DNA of 51,172 bases from JBIOYL01 sp044870185 (lineage in GTDB: Bacteria > Actinomycetota > CALGFH01): positions 1 to 51,172 of the forward strand of contig JBIOYL010000188.1 of NCBI GenBank assembly GCA_044870185.1, written 5' to 3'. A program made the translations under genes and the position numbers. Under the pieces are notes generated by a model, which was not told the origin of the DNA, did no database searches, and was given only the letters and a program-made list of their open reading frames with translations. Positions 7,891-15,031 of this stretch are shown here, in pieces. How positions within the stretch are numbered: position 1 is the stretch's first letter; each line of letters begins with the position of its first letter.

Positions 7891-8394
7891 TTAGAGCTGC
7901 TCTGCCGACGGGCCCAGGGTTGTGATCACTACGCCGGTCAGGCGCTGGCGTGCATCTCGCGCGTGCCCGCCGCACATCGGCCCACCGCTGCCATCTTCGC
8001 CGGTGACCTGGTACATCACCAGCTCCGTGCAGGGCAGGCCAGCCCGGTCGTAGTTCCAGGCGCGGCCACATCCCGGCGAGCGGCACCAGGACGTGCCGCC
8101 GCTGCTGGACAGGGTGTTGCCGTGCTCGGGGCATACGCCCCAGTCAGCGGGGCACTCGCCACGGCCACGTACACGGGCCAAGTCGCTGGCGGTCGCGTGC
8201 AGCTCGGCGGCGATCCGGTGGGCGGCGCCGGCGGCGTCGCCGAGGCGGAAGCCGCTGCGCTGGGTCGGCTCGTCCAGCGCGTCGCGAAGCCCGCGGTGCA
8301 GTGCGGCGATCGCCTCGGCCAGCTCGTCGGCGCGGGCCGCCAAGTCGCGCAGGTCGGCCGGAGTGGCGGGTGGGAGACCTTCGTCGGCGTTCAT
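7891..8394 (-). CDS. Hypothetical protein with C-terminal Cys/His cluster
   Basis: 167 residues from ATG 8394; an alternative GTG at 8457 would add 21 residues of less protein-like sequence, and neither start has a strong ribosome binding site. Residues 10-75 form a helical region with a coiled-coil character (LRDLAARADELAEAIAAL). The second half has Cys-Pro-x5-Cys-Pro-x-His, then CRSPGC and further Cys and His residues, suggesting a zinc ribbon that could bind nucleic acid or protein. No known family. It is 13 bp upstream of the 7512-7877 gene and likely co-transcribed with it. Confidence 0.65.
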   Translation of the reverse strand: MNADEGLPPATPADLRDLAARADELAEAIAALHRGLRDALDEPTQRSGFRLGDAAGAAHRIAAELHATASDLARVRGRGECPADWGVCPEHGNTLSSSGGTSWCRSPGCGRAWNYDRAGLPCTELVMYQVTGEDGSGGPMCGGHARDARQRLTGVVITTLGPSAEQL

Positions 8395-8476
8395 CGTCGA
8401 TGCCGTTCTTGCTGCTGGAGTGCGATGATCCGGGGTGCGGCTCGGGGCGAACGTCACTCGTCCCGAGCCGTGGCTA

Positions 8477-9310
8477 CTAGCCCCAGAACGAGTCTGCCGT
8501 ACGCGGCGGCGGGACGTGGACGTACACGCGGCCGCTGCCGGACACCTGGTCCATCACGTTGCGGGTGACCTTGTTGACACGGATGCTGCCGCTGCCGGAA
8601 ATGGTCAGGCCGGCGTCGGTGGCGGTGCCGCCGAAGGCGATCGATCCGGATCCTGCGATCGCGGCGTTGAGGTTGGCCACCTGGCCGTCTCTGATCTCGA
8701 TGTCGCCCGAGCCGGTGATGTTCAGCTGCGCCGCCTGGCCGGTCACCGTGGTGACGGTGACGTCGGCGGAGCCGACGATGTTGACCCGAAGCTCGGCGAC
8801 CTGTCCGGCGGTCACCTGGCCGTGGGCCTTCAACTTGAGGTCCAGCGGAGCGTGGGTGTCGCCGATGCGGTAGCTGCCGCCCGCACCGTCGTCGATCGTG
8901 ACCGGTGTCCGTGGCGGGACCTCAACGGTGATCGCGATCTCCTCGAACGGCGCCGAGCCGCCGTCGGCGGTGATGGTCTTGCCGTTGACCACGATGGGGC
9001 CGCTGACGCCGGAAATCTGGATGCCGCGGCCGCCACCGGCGATGACCACACCGCCCACGGACATGTTGCTGATGGAGGTGAAACCGCCCCGGCCGCCGAC
9101 GACCATCGTCATGCCGCCTCCGGCGCCAGTGGCCGGGCCGCTGACGGTCAGGGTGTCGCCGGTGACGTCGCGGCGGATGCGGTCGAGCTGGTCCTGCGGT
9201 CCGCGCATCTGCAGCCGCATCTCGTTCAAGCCGGGGGTCGGGACGACGGCGACCGTGCCGGGAAGGTCGGTCAGGCGTAGCCGGGTCGCGCGATGTGTCT
9301 CGTTGATCAT
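8477..9310 (-). CDS. DUF2807/head-GIN-like beta-helix protein
   Basis: 277 residues from ATG 9310, preceded by AAGGG. The C-terminal two thirds are built of repeated beta-strand rungs with the signature Gly-Ser-Gly-(D/S/R)-(I/V), seen as GSGDIEI, GSGSIAF, GSGSIRV and GSGRVYV, as in DUF2807 'head GIN' and DUF4097 adhesin-like domains. No signal peptide is visible, so unlike many relatives it may stay in the cytoplasm. The N-terminal ~60 residues (RLTDLPGTVAVVPTPGLNEM) are a separate small domain. Role unknown; a structural or interaction scaffold is plausible. A 100-bp gap separates it from the next gene upstream. Confidence 0.75.
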   Translation of the reverse strand: MINETHRATRLRLTDLPGTVAVVPTPGLNEMRLQMRGPQDQLDRIRRDVTGDTLTVSGPATGAGGGMTMVVGGRGGFTSISNMSVGGVVIAGGGRGIQISGVSGPIVVNGKTITADGGSAPFEEIAITVEVPPRTPVTIDDGAGGSYRIGDTHAPLDLKLKAHGQVTAGQVAELRVNIVGSADVTVTTVTGQAAQLNITGSGDIEIRDGQVANLNAAIAGSGSIAFGGTATDAGLTISGSGSIRVNKVTRNVMDQVSGSGRVYVHVPPPRTADSFWG

Positions 9311-9410
9311 TCGGGTTTCCCTTCGATCCGGTGGGACGCCGGGATTGAACCAGGACGGTCGGTCACGCAAACGGTGATCGGTGTCGGGACGAGGGCCGCG
9401 CCGCCAGGCG

Positions 9411-10106
9411 TCAGTGGATGTCGCCTCGGTGGAACTGGTCCCAGGTCAGGGCACTCCAGAACGGCACGTTGCCGCCGTGGGTGAGCAGGTGGCCGACCGC
9501 GGTCAGGACCAGTCCACGGTGGTCGTTGCCCAGGTCGGCGGTGTCGTCGCCGATGTTGATCGGCATGGCCGAGGCGATCGAGGCGGCGATGCGCAGCATG
9601 GCCAGTTCCGAGGAGGAGCCGTCGAGGCTGGCGCCCTGGTCGTGGAGCTGGTCGCTCTGCTGCTCGTCCCAGTTGTCGAGCTCGTCGAGCAGTTGGGCGG
9701 GTGCGTGCAGGCTGCGCAGGGTGCGGATCGCGCGGGAGGCCAGTCCGAGGGCGGCGGCGAGCTTGCGCCAGTCGAGGTACGCCTCCACGCTCCCGTCGGG
9801 GTTCCAGCGGCAGGAGATGTACGGGCGCAGCGACTTCTCCTCCAGCCACCACTCGTGGACGATGAGCAGGTCGACCGCGGCCAGGCGCTGGCTGTCGGAG
9901 GCCCCGCGGCGCAGCGCGTCGGCGAGCTGGGCGGGGGTAAGCCGGGGTGCGAGCCGGCGGCTCTGCTGGTCCATGTGCTGGTACGCCAGGGTGGAGGCGT
10001 CGTCGAGGCGGTTGCCGCTGCCTCCCGATCCGCAGGCACAGGACCAGGTGTTCGCGGCGTCGTTGACGGTGTAGTAGTGGTTGGGGATGGCCTTCTTGGT
10101 GCTCAT
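9411..10106 (-). CDS. Hypothetical protein coupled to GntR regulator
   Basis: 231 residues. The ATG at 10106 overlaps the regulator's stop as ATGA (10103-10106), so both are translated from one message. The N-terminus carries a CACGSGGSG turn; the rest is helical (LTPAQLADALRR, YLDWRKLAAALGLASRAIRTLRSLHAPAQLLDELDN, the latter split by turns). WDEQQSDQLHDQ is strongly acidic. No family recognised. As the partner of a GntR-type repressor it may be a target, co-regulator or plasmid maintenance function. Confidence 0.7.
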   Translation of the reverse strand: MSTKKAIPNHYYTVNDAANTWSCACGSGGSGNRLDDASTLAYQHMDQQSRRLAPRLTPAQLADALRRGASDSQRLAAVDLLIVHEWWLEEKSLRPYISCRWNPDGSVEAYLDWRKLAAALGLASRAIRTLRSLHAPAQLLDELDNWDEQQSDQLHDQGASLDGSSSELAMLRIAASIASAMPINIGDDTADLGNDHRGLVLTAVGHLLTHGGNVPFWSALTWDQFHRGDIH

Positions 10107-10453
10107 GCCTGCTGCCCTCGTTCGTGGGGTCGCATGGACGGCTCGGTGCTCTCCAGCGCGGCCTCCAACTTGGCCAGCGCGGTTTTGACGTCGTTGACCA
10201 GCTCGCGGATGTCGTGGCGGGGCACGGCGATCACTTCGGCGCCGATGCCCTGGGTGATCCTGATCAGGCCCTCCTCGCGCAGGATGGCCTCTGCGCGGCG
10301 GATGGTGTTCAACGCCGCCTGGTAGTGCCTTTCGAGGTCGCTTATGCCGGGCAGCAGGTCGCCGATGCGGAACTCTTCGTCGCGGATCCGGCGGCGCAGA
10401 TCGGCGGCGATCCACGCGTGCTTCGGAACCCCGCTCGCTCCATCAGTTGTCAT
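10103..10453 (-). CDS. GntR-family transcriptional regulator, minimal
   Basis: 116 residues. Residues 10-75 match the GntR winged helix: a first helix AWIAADLRRRIRD, the wing-leading EFRIGDLLPGISDLE, recognition helix ALNTIRRAEAILREEGLI and the closing strand ITQGIGAEVIAVP. The C-terminal part is only ~35 residues, too short for an FCD or UTRA ligand domain, so this is a YtrA/KorA-like minimal form of the kind found on actinomycete plasmids. ATG 10453 follows AGGAAC. TATAGG about 15 nt upstream is a possible -10. It probably represses itself and the coupled downstream gene. Confidence 0.85.
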   Translation of the reverse strand: MTTDGASGVPKHAWIAADLRRRIRDEEFRIGDLLPGISDLERHYQAALNTIRRAEAILREEGLIRITQGIGAEVIAVPRHDIRELVNDVKTALAKLEAALESTEPSMRPHERGQQA

Positions 10454-10557
10454 GGTGTTCCTATAAGGGTTCGGGCGGACTTGGGCCGGAGCCCAAAAGA
10501 GGATGTCGAGCCCTACACTATCAATCCTTCCCACATAAGTGAAAGGGCTGTACCTCG

Positions 10558-10992
10558 TCAGGGTCTCGGCTGTCCTCTGTGTACGCCCTGGATGAGGTCG
10601 GCCACGTCGCGGCCGCCGTGCGTGAGCTGCAGCAGGAGGTCGTACTTGTCCTCGGGCAACCATCCCTGGTCGCGCCCGGCTGTTACGAGCATCCCGGCGA
10701 GCACCACGTTGGCGACGTCCCTGCCGAACTCGTTGACGATCCGGTCTTGGAGCTGATCAGCCTCGGCGGTCTGCCCGGCCGCCAGATGATCGAGCATCTG
10801 GCGGGCCATCAGGCTCGCGCGGGCGACGTCGCCGAACATCTTCGCCTCCTCCGGCGACGTTGCCCCTTCGCTGACCAGGTGGGTCACCGCGCGGTCGGTC
10901 TCGTCCGGCAGGCCGGCGGCCTGCGCGTCGGCGGCGCGCTTGGCCGCGTGTACCTCGAACACGTCCGGCAACGGCCGGATGGGCTGCGACAT
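10558..10992 (-). CDS. Hypothetical helical protein (144 aa)
   Basis: ATG at 10992 follows CGGAG. The product is an almost entirely helical acidic protein (FEVHAAKRAADAQAAGL, EAKMFGDVARASLMARQML, VNEFGRDVANVVLAGMLV) without cysteine clusters, membrane segments or catalytic motifs. I do not recognise the family. It stands between the terminator-like hairpin at 11050-11077 and the GntR gene, so it may have its own promoter. Confidence 0.65.
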   Translation of the reverse strand: MSQPIRPLPDVFEVHAAKRAADAQAAGLPDETDRAVTHLVSEGATSPEEAKMFGDVARASLMARQMLDHLAAGQTAEADQLQDRIVNEFGRDVANVVLAGMLVTAGRDQGWLPEDKYDLLLQLTHGGRDVADLIQGVHRGQPRP

Positions 10993-11049
10993 GGAGGCTC
11001 CGTTTCGCCTGGGTCAGCGACTGCTTGGGCGGGCTGCGACGAGCCCTTG

Positions 11050-11077
11050 AAAATAGCCCTCCCCGAGGCAGAGGGCC
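11050..11077 (-). terminator. Intrinsic terminator after the DUF5131 gene
   Basis: On the minus strand GCCCTC and GAGGGC (11056-11061 with 11071-11076) form a 6-bp stem with a 9-nt loop followed by TATTTTC. It lies 45 bp past the stop of the gene at 11121. Confidence 0.5.
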
Positions 11078-11120
11078 AGACTTCCTCCGCATGTCCGACA
11101 TGGACGCCGGATCCGATTGG

Positions 11121-11897
11121 TCAAGGGGCGGATCGAGCCAGCGCCAGCAGGTCGGGCTCCCCCATCGCCGGCATGGCGTCGTAGACGCGGCCGTCGAGAA
11201 CGCGGCCACCCGCCTTGGGCGTGTGCCCGCCCCACTGCTTGAAGAAGAACGGCACGCCCGCGCTTTCGCAGCGGTCGCGCAGCTCCCGCACCCACTGCGG
11301 GCGCACCGGCCGGTGGTTTCTGCCGCTCTCGCCACCGGCGATCAGCCAGGAGATCCCGGCCAGGTCCAGCTCGCCGAGCGATCCCAGCAGCGGCTCGGCG
11401 GAGATGAAGCGCACGGCCGCGGGCACCCGGCGCAGCTCGTCGACCCGCCGCGCCTGCTGTGGGTTCTCCACGCTGACCCCGAGCCACACGTTGGCCGGCC
11501 AGGGCAGGTCTGCCGCCATCCGCGCCGCCCGGCGTGGGCGTTTGGTCAGCAGCTGGTAGGTGTGGCGCGGGGTCGCCGCCATCACCTCGAACACTGAGTG
11601 GATGAACGCGGCGGAGACTTTGGCGTGGAACAGGTCGCTCATGCTGTTGACGAACACCAGCCGTGGCGCGGCCCAGCGGTGCGGCAACGCCAGCGCGGCC
11701 GGGTGTTCGGTGACCGCGAACCCGGGGCCGCTGGTGCGGGGGTCACCGTCGGCCTGGTACTTCGGGTTGCCCATGGCTTTGAGGCGTTTGGCCAGGGTCA
11801 GGGCGTAGCAGTTGTCGCAGCCGGGCGATACCCGGTCGCATCCGGTGACCGGGTTCCAGGTGGCCTGTGTCCATTCGATCGCGCTCTTGTCACCCAT
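11121..11897 (-). CDS. DUF5131 (phage Gp37/Gp68-like) protein
   Basis: 258 residues. WNPVTGC (14-20) and GCDNCYA (26-32) give the conserved three-cysteine N-terminal motif (Cys-20, -27, -30) of PF07505, a family with radical-SAM-like character widespread in phages and mobile elements. Other family landmarks are VFVNSMSDLFH, QLLTKRP, VWLGVSVEN, SAEPLLG and GGESG. The biochemical reaction is not established for the family. The usual partner, a three-Cys-motif TcmP protein, is not adjacent. ATG 11897 is 37 bp from the ComF-like gene's stop, on the same strand, so these genes are probably one operon. Confidence 0.88.
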   Translation of the reverse strand: MGDKSAIEWTQATWNPVTGCDRVSPGCDNCYALTLAKRLKAMGNPKYQADGDPRTSGPGFAVTEHPAALALPHRWAAPRLVFVNSMSDLFHAKVSAAFIHSVFEVMAATPRHTYQLLTKRPRRAARMAADLPWPANVWLGVSVENPQQARRVDELRRVPAAVRFISAEPLLGSLGELDLAGISWLIAGGESGRNHRPVRPQWVRELRDRCESAGVPFFFKQWGGHTPKAGGRVLDGRVYDAMPAMGEPDLLALARSAP

Positions 11898-11934
11898 GGG
11901 CGCACCGTAGGGGGTGGGTCCGTCACCGGCGCGG

Positions 11935-12654
11935 TTACGGCCGCCAGGGCACCCGGGCCAGTACCAGCCCGTCGACCTGCACTGCGCCGAGCAGGCGCAG
12001 CTTGTTCCCCACCGCGTCGAACTGGGAGCCGGTAGTGAACAGATCATCGGCCAGCAGGACGCGCGCCCCGGCCAGCGGGATCGTCGCCTGCACGGCGTCG
12101 GCGTGCGCGGCGGCCGCGGCCTGCTTGGCGGCGAAGTCCCGCCCGGCCGACTGCGGCGTGTCGATCGGTTTGACCAGGCCGTACGGGAAGATCGGCCAGC
12201 GGCGGTGGATGTCCTCGGTGGCGGCCGCCGCCATGACCCGCTCCATGTGCTGGTAGGGCTGCCGCCCGGTGAAGCTGGGGTTGGCCAGGATGTGGGTGTA
12301 CTGGCTGGCCTGCACCGCGTGCCGGTCCAGCCAGCCGAGGATCAGGCGGCCGAAGATGTTGCCCCATCCCCAAAAGCCCGGTGGGTACTTGAAGCGCCGG
12401 ATCGTGTCGTTGAGCGGGGCCGAGTCGACGGAGATCGCCGAGACGGTGCCGAAGCCTCGCGTGGGTTGCAGGCAGATCCGGTTGCGGCAACCGGCGGCGT
12501 CGACCTCCTGGGCGCACACCGGGCAGCGGATGCCGGTCAGCTGCGGGACGGTGCTCAACGCGCAGCCGATGCAGAACGCGGCCGCGCCGCTGACCTGGTA
12601 GGGGCAGGTCGCGCAGTTGGGGAAGCCCGGTGGGCGGCCGGCCGGGTAGGTCAC
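11935..12654 (-). CDS. ComF-like phosphoribosyltransferase with zinc ribbon
   Basis: 239 residues from GTG 12654, which overlaps the stop of the DprA-like gene (GTGA). The N-terminus holds paired cysteines C14/C17, C28/C31, C44/C47 and C56/C61, forming one or two zinc ribbons. The C-terminal domain carries the PRPP-binding loop VLLADDLFTTGS (199-210) of class I phosphoribosyltransferases. Known ComF proteins act in DNA uptake with DprA. This one also has an unusual insert around 120-165 (ILANPSFTGRQPYQH). Its substrate is unknown. The tight pairing with DprA suggests a joint role in handling DNA or a nucleotide signal. Confidence 0.87.
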   Translation of the reverse strand: MTYPAGRPPGFPNCATCPYQVSGAAAFCIGCALSTVPQLTGIRCPVCAQEVDAAGCRNRICLQPTRGFGTVSAISVDSAPLNDTIRRFKYPPGFWGWGNIFGRLILGWLDRHAVQASQYTHILANPSFTGRQPYQHMERVMAAAATEDIHRRWPIFPYGLVKPIDTPQSAGRDFAAKQAAAAAHADAVQATIPLAGARVLLADDLFTTGSQFDAVGNKLRLLGAVQVDGLVLARVPWRP

Positions 12655-13766
12655 AGCGGCGCCGCCGCGGCGCTGGCCATGTGGTGGCGCAGCGTGGCGG
12701 CCGCGGCGATGGCGTCGGCGGACGCGACGCGTTCGATCACGTCGGCCACGTCGGCGACCTCGACGACCGGCAGGGGCAGCCGTGGCGGCTCGGCGGTGCT
12801 GTCGTCGTCCTGGCCGGGTGTCGTGAACAGGTCGACGTCGGTCACCGGCTTGATCCGGGTCGCGCGCGCGTAGCTGCCGGTCAGCGGGGTCTGCGGATCG
12901 GTCCGGTACAGCTGCAGCGCTTCGAGGATCATCTTCTTGGCCCACGGTTGGGCGGTGGCCAGGGACTTGAGCAGGAAGACGGTCTTGGCGTGGGCGCGGG
13001 CGGCCTGGGCCTGCATCTTGGCGCCGGAGGTCGACGACGCCTCGATGACGACCGTGCCCTGGGTGAAGCCGGACATGGTGACGTTGCGGGCCGGGAAGCG
13101 CCACTTGTCCGGCGGATCGGTGGGCCAGAACTGGGAGACGACCGCGCCGCCGGTGGCCACGATCCGGTCGGCCAGTGCCGCGTTCTCCTTCGGGTAGACG
13201 GGGCTGGCGATGCCGGTGCCGGTGACGGCCACGGTGCGGTTGTCCAGCCCGACGGTGGCCGTGTGCGCCGCGGTGTCGATGCCCTTGGCGAGGCCGGAGA
13301 CGACCACGATGCCTTCACGGCTGAGGCCGGCGGCCATCCGGCGTGCCCGGGACAGCCCGTCGGCGCTGGCGTTGCGGGTGCCGACGACCGCGATCGAGCG
13401 GGCGTCGGTCAGGCTGAGGCTGCCCTTGTAGAACAGGAAGGGCGGCGCGTCGGGCACCAGGCGCAGGTTGGCCGGGTAGTCCTCGTCGACGACGGTCACC
13501 AGATGTGCCCCGGCCCGCTCGGCGATGTCGAGCTGCCGGAGCGTGAATTCCCGCGCGTCCTTGAGGGCGGTTGACGACGCTAGCGCCCACGCCATGATCT
13601 GGCGAGCCTTGTCCGCCTTCGCCGAGTGTTCGGTGACCTCGCCGGCGAACCAGCGGTCGAGCGCTTCGCTGCCCTGAGCGGTGCGGGCCAGTAGCTTCCA
13701 GTCGATGCGGCCGAGGGTCTCGTGCTGCAGGGCGCACAGCGTCAGCAGTCGTTCCTGATCACGCAT
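12651..13766 (-). CDS. dprA: DprA/Smf-like DNA-processing protein
   Basis: 371 residues, normal length for DprA. Residues 1-100 correspond to the helical N-terminal region; the Rossmann-like (SMF/LOG) core shows IAVVGTRNAS (125-134), VVSGLAKGID (155-164), the GTGI...YPKEN segment (183-195), FPARN (224-228) and VVIEASSTSG (239-248). Chromosomal DprA loads RecA on incoming single-stranded DNA. This copy departs from that type after FPARN, lacks an evident C-terminal winged helix and ends in an Ala-rich helix, which suggests a mobile-element variant. It is translationally coupled to the ComF-like PRTase and lies just downstream of a PIN/RHH pair. Confidence 0.88.
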   Translation of the reverse strand: MRDQERLLTLCALQHETLGRIDWKLLARTAQGSEALDRWFAGEVTEHSAKADKARQIMAWALASSTALKDAREFTLRQLDIAERAGAHLVTVVDEDYPANLRLVPDAPPFLFYKGSLSLTDARSIAVVGTRNASADGLSRARRMAAGLSREGIVVVSGLAKGIDTAAHTATVGLDNRTVAVTGTGIASPVYPKENAALADRIVATGGAVVSQFWPTDPPDKWRFPARNVTMSGFTQGTVVIEASSTSGAKMQAQAARAHAKTVFLLKSLATAQPWAKKMILEALQLYRTDPQTPLTGSYARATRIKPVTDVDLFTTPGQDDDSTAEPPRLPLPVVEVADVADVIERVASADAIAAAATLRHHMASAAAAPL

Positions 13767-13819
13767 GGTGCCCTCCTTCCCTCGGTGCCAGGCTAGGGCA
13801 GGCGTGTGTCATTTCGGCG

Positions 13820-13840
13820 GCACGGCGGCCGCGGCCGTGC
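13820..13840 (-). terminator. Hairpin between PIN and DprA genes
   Basis: GCACGGC (13820-13826) pairs with GCCGTGC (13834-13840) around a GC-rich 7-nt loop, 23 bp after the PIN gene's stop. There is no U-tract, so it is only a weak separator between the toxin-antitoxin pair and dprA. Confidence 0.3.
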
Positions 13841-13862
13841 GGGGCGAGTGGGTACATGGCGG

Positions 13863-14261
13863 TCACTCGCTGAGATCGAGCACGTCGTCCTCGTCGAGTT
13901 CGTCGGCGTAGAGGTTCACGTCGTAGGTCGCCACGAGCGCACCCTGGGTGCGGGCCTCGGCCAGCACGTGGACGAATCCGGCCTCGACTCCGTGCGGCCG
14001 CGAGGCGATCGGCAGCGTGTCGTGCGAGAGCAGCGGCAGGATCACCGCGACGCCCTCGGCGCCGCCGAACAGCTCCACCAGGTGCTGCCGCTCGGTCGCG
14101 TTGAGGTCGGCGAACGCGTCCAGCACGGTAAGCGCGGGCACGCCGATCAGGCCGCCGTTTTCCATCACCGTGGTCATGAGTTCGGCGACCGGGGTCGCCC
14201 AGTCTTTGAGCACCGCGTACGAGGCCAGCGCGGTCTTGTCGAGAACGACGTGAATGCTCAC
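13863..14261 (-). CDS. PIN-like toxin (VapC-type)
   Basis: 132 residues. VVLDKTALASYA places the first acidic residue (Asp-8) at the end of strand 1 as in PIN-domain ribonucleases, and LVATYDVNLYADELDEDD near the C-terminus supplies further acidic positions. PIN toxins cleave RNA in a metal-dependent way. The start overlaps the stop of the upstream RHH gene as ATGA, the classic antitoxin-toxin order. The fold assignment rests on motif spacing and context; conservation of the second acidic residue is uncertain. Confidence 0.68.
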   Translation of the reverse strand: MSIHVVLDKTALASYAVLKDWATPVAELMTTVMENGGLIGVPALTVLDAFADLNATERQHLVELFGGAEGVAVILPLLSHDTLPIASRPHGVEAGFVHVLAEARTQGALVATYDVNLYADELDEDDVLDLSE

Positions 14262-14500
14262 GCCGCCTGGGCCTCCGCGCCGCTGGTCCGGCGGCGGGTC
14301 TTCTCCGCCAGCCGCGCGCGCATGCGGGCCACGCCCTCGTCAGTGACGGTCACGCCGTGCGCGGCGAAGACCTCCTCGAGGCGGTCGGCTCGCTGCCGCC
14401 GCCGCAGTGCCTCGGTCACGTACTCGGACTTGTTGGGCAGCCCTTCGAGCTGGTCGGCGAGCTCCTCGGGGATGCTGACGCTGATCTTCCGCGATGCCAT
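14258..14500 (-). CDS. Ribbon-helix-helix-type antitoxin
   Basis: 80 residues from ATG 14500. The N-terminus ASRKISVSIPEELADQLE is the beta strand plus first helix of a ribbon-helix-helix DNA-binding domain, followed by PNKSEYVTEALRRRQ as the second helix. The C-terminal basic/Ala-rich tail would wrap the toxin. It is immediately upstream of, and overlapping, the PIN-like gene. Antitoxins of this type repress their own operon, whose promoter should lie in the 64 bp before 14565. Confidence 0.78.
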   Translation of the reverse strand: MASRKISVSIPEELADQLEGLPNKSEYVTEALRRRQRADRLEEVFAAHGVTVTDEGVARMRARLAEKTRRRTSGAEAQAA

Positions 14501-14564
14501 ACCGTCAGCGTAACCCGGTAGGAAGATCCAACGCCAGAAGTAGGAAAGATCGATTATGGTGGCG

Positions 14565-14930
14565 CTAGTCCTGCCAGTCCAGCTGGTCGGCAGGTACGCC
14601 CAGCCCCAGGCCGTGCGTGATCGCAGCCTGCCGGGTCGCCTCGTCGCCGCGGGCGAAGCTGAAGACGACACCGCCGGGGAAGATCACCCACTTGCGCTGC
14701 TCGTCGTGGAAGTCGGCGTACCAACCCGGAGATGTCAGGGAGCGGCTGATCAGGTTCGCCAGGCTGTCGGGGTCGGCGGTGCTCCGGAAACTGATCAATG
14801 TCCACACCGAGGGCTGGCCCGCAGCCGGTTCGGTGATCTCCAGCCGGTCCAGTGACGTGACCCGCAGGTCGACACCGGCAAGCTTGCTCCCGGGCCGCAA
14901 GCTCTCCGCGATCAGCACACCTTCCACCAT
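14565..14930 (-). CDS. Conserved actinobacterial hypothetical protein
   Basis: 121 residues from ATG 14930 with AGGA upstream. The middle reads WTLISF...LANLISRSL...GWYADFHDEQ and the C-terminus VFPGGVVFSFARGD followed by GVPADQLDW. This pattern, a ferredoxin-like alpha/beta fold ending in a short conserved helix, resembles small uncharacterised proteins I associate with actinomycetes. No catalytic residues are apparent and no function is known. It is independent of the downstream antitoxin by a 64-bp gap. Confidence 0.7.
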   Translation of the reverse strand: MVEGVLIAESLRPGSKLAGVDLRVTSLDRLEITEPAAGQPSVWTLISFRSTADPDSLANLISRSLTSPGWYADFHDEQRKWVIFPGGVVFSFARGDEATRQAAITHGLGLGVPADQLDWQD

Positions 14931-15031
14931 GGGCGGATCCTATTCAGGGCATCCGACAGGGCCGCGGAGTCGCCACGGTCGCGACGACCGGTCCGGCAGG
15001 CCGACCACGGTGCCTGCCGGACCTGGATCGC

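Noticed and set aside
11121..11897. Three-Cys-motif TcmP partner next to DUF5131
   Set aside because: Neighbouring genes encode a PRTase and an unrelated helical protein; the expected partner is not there.
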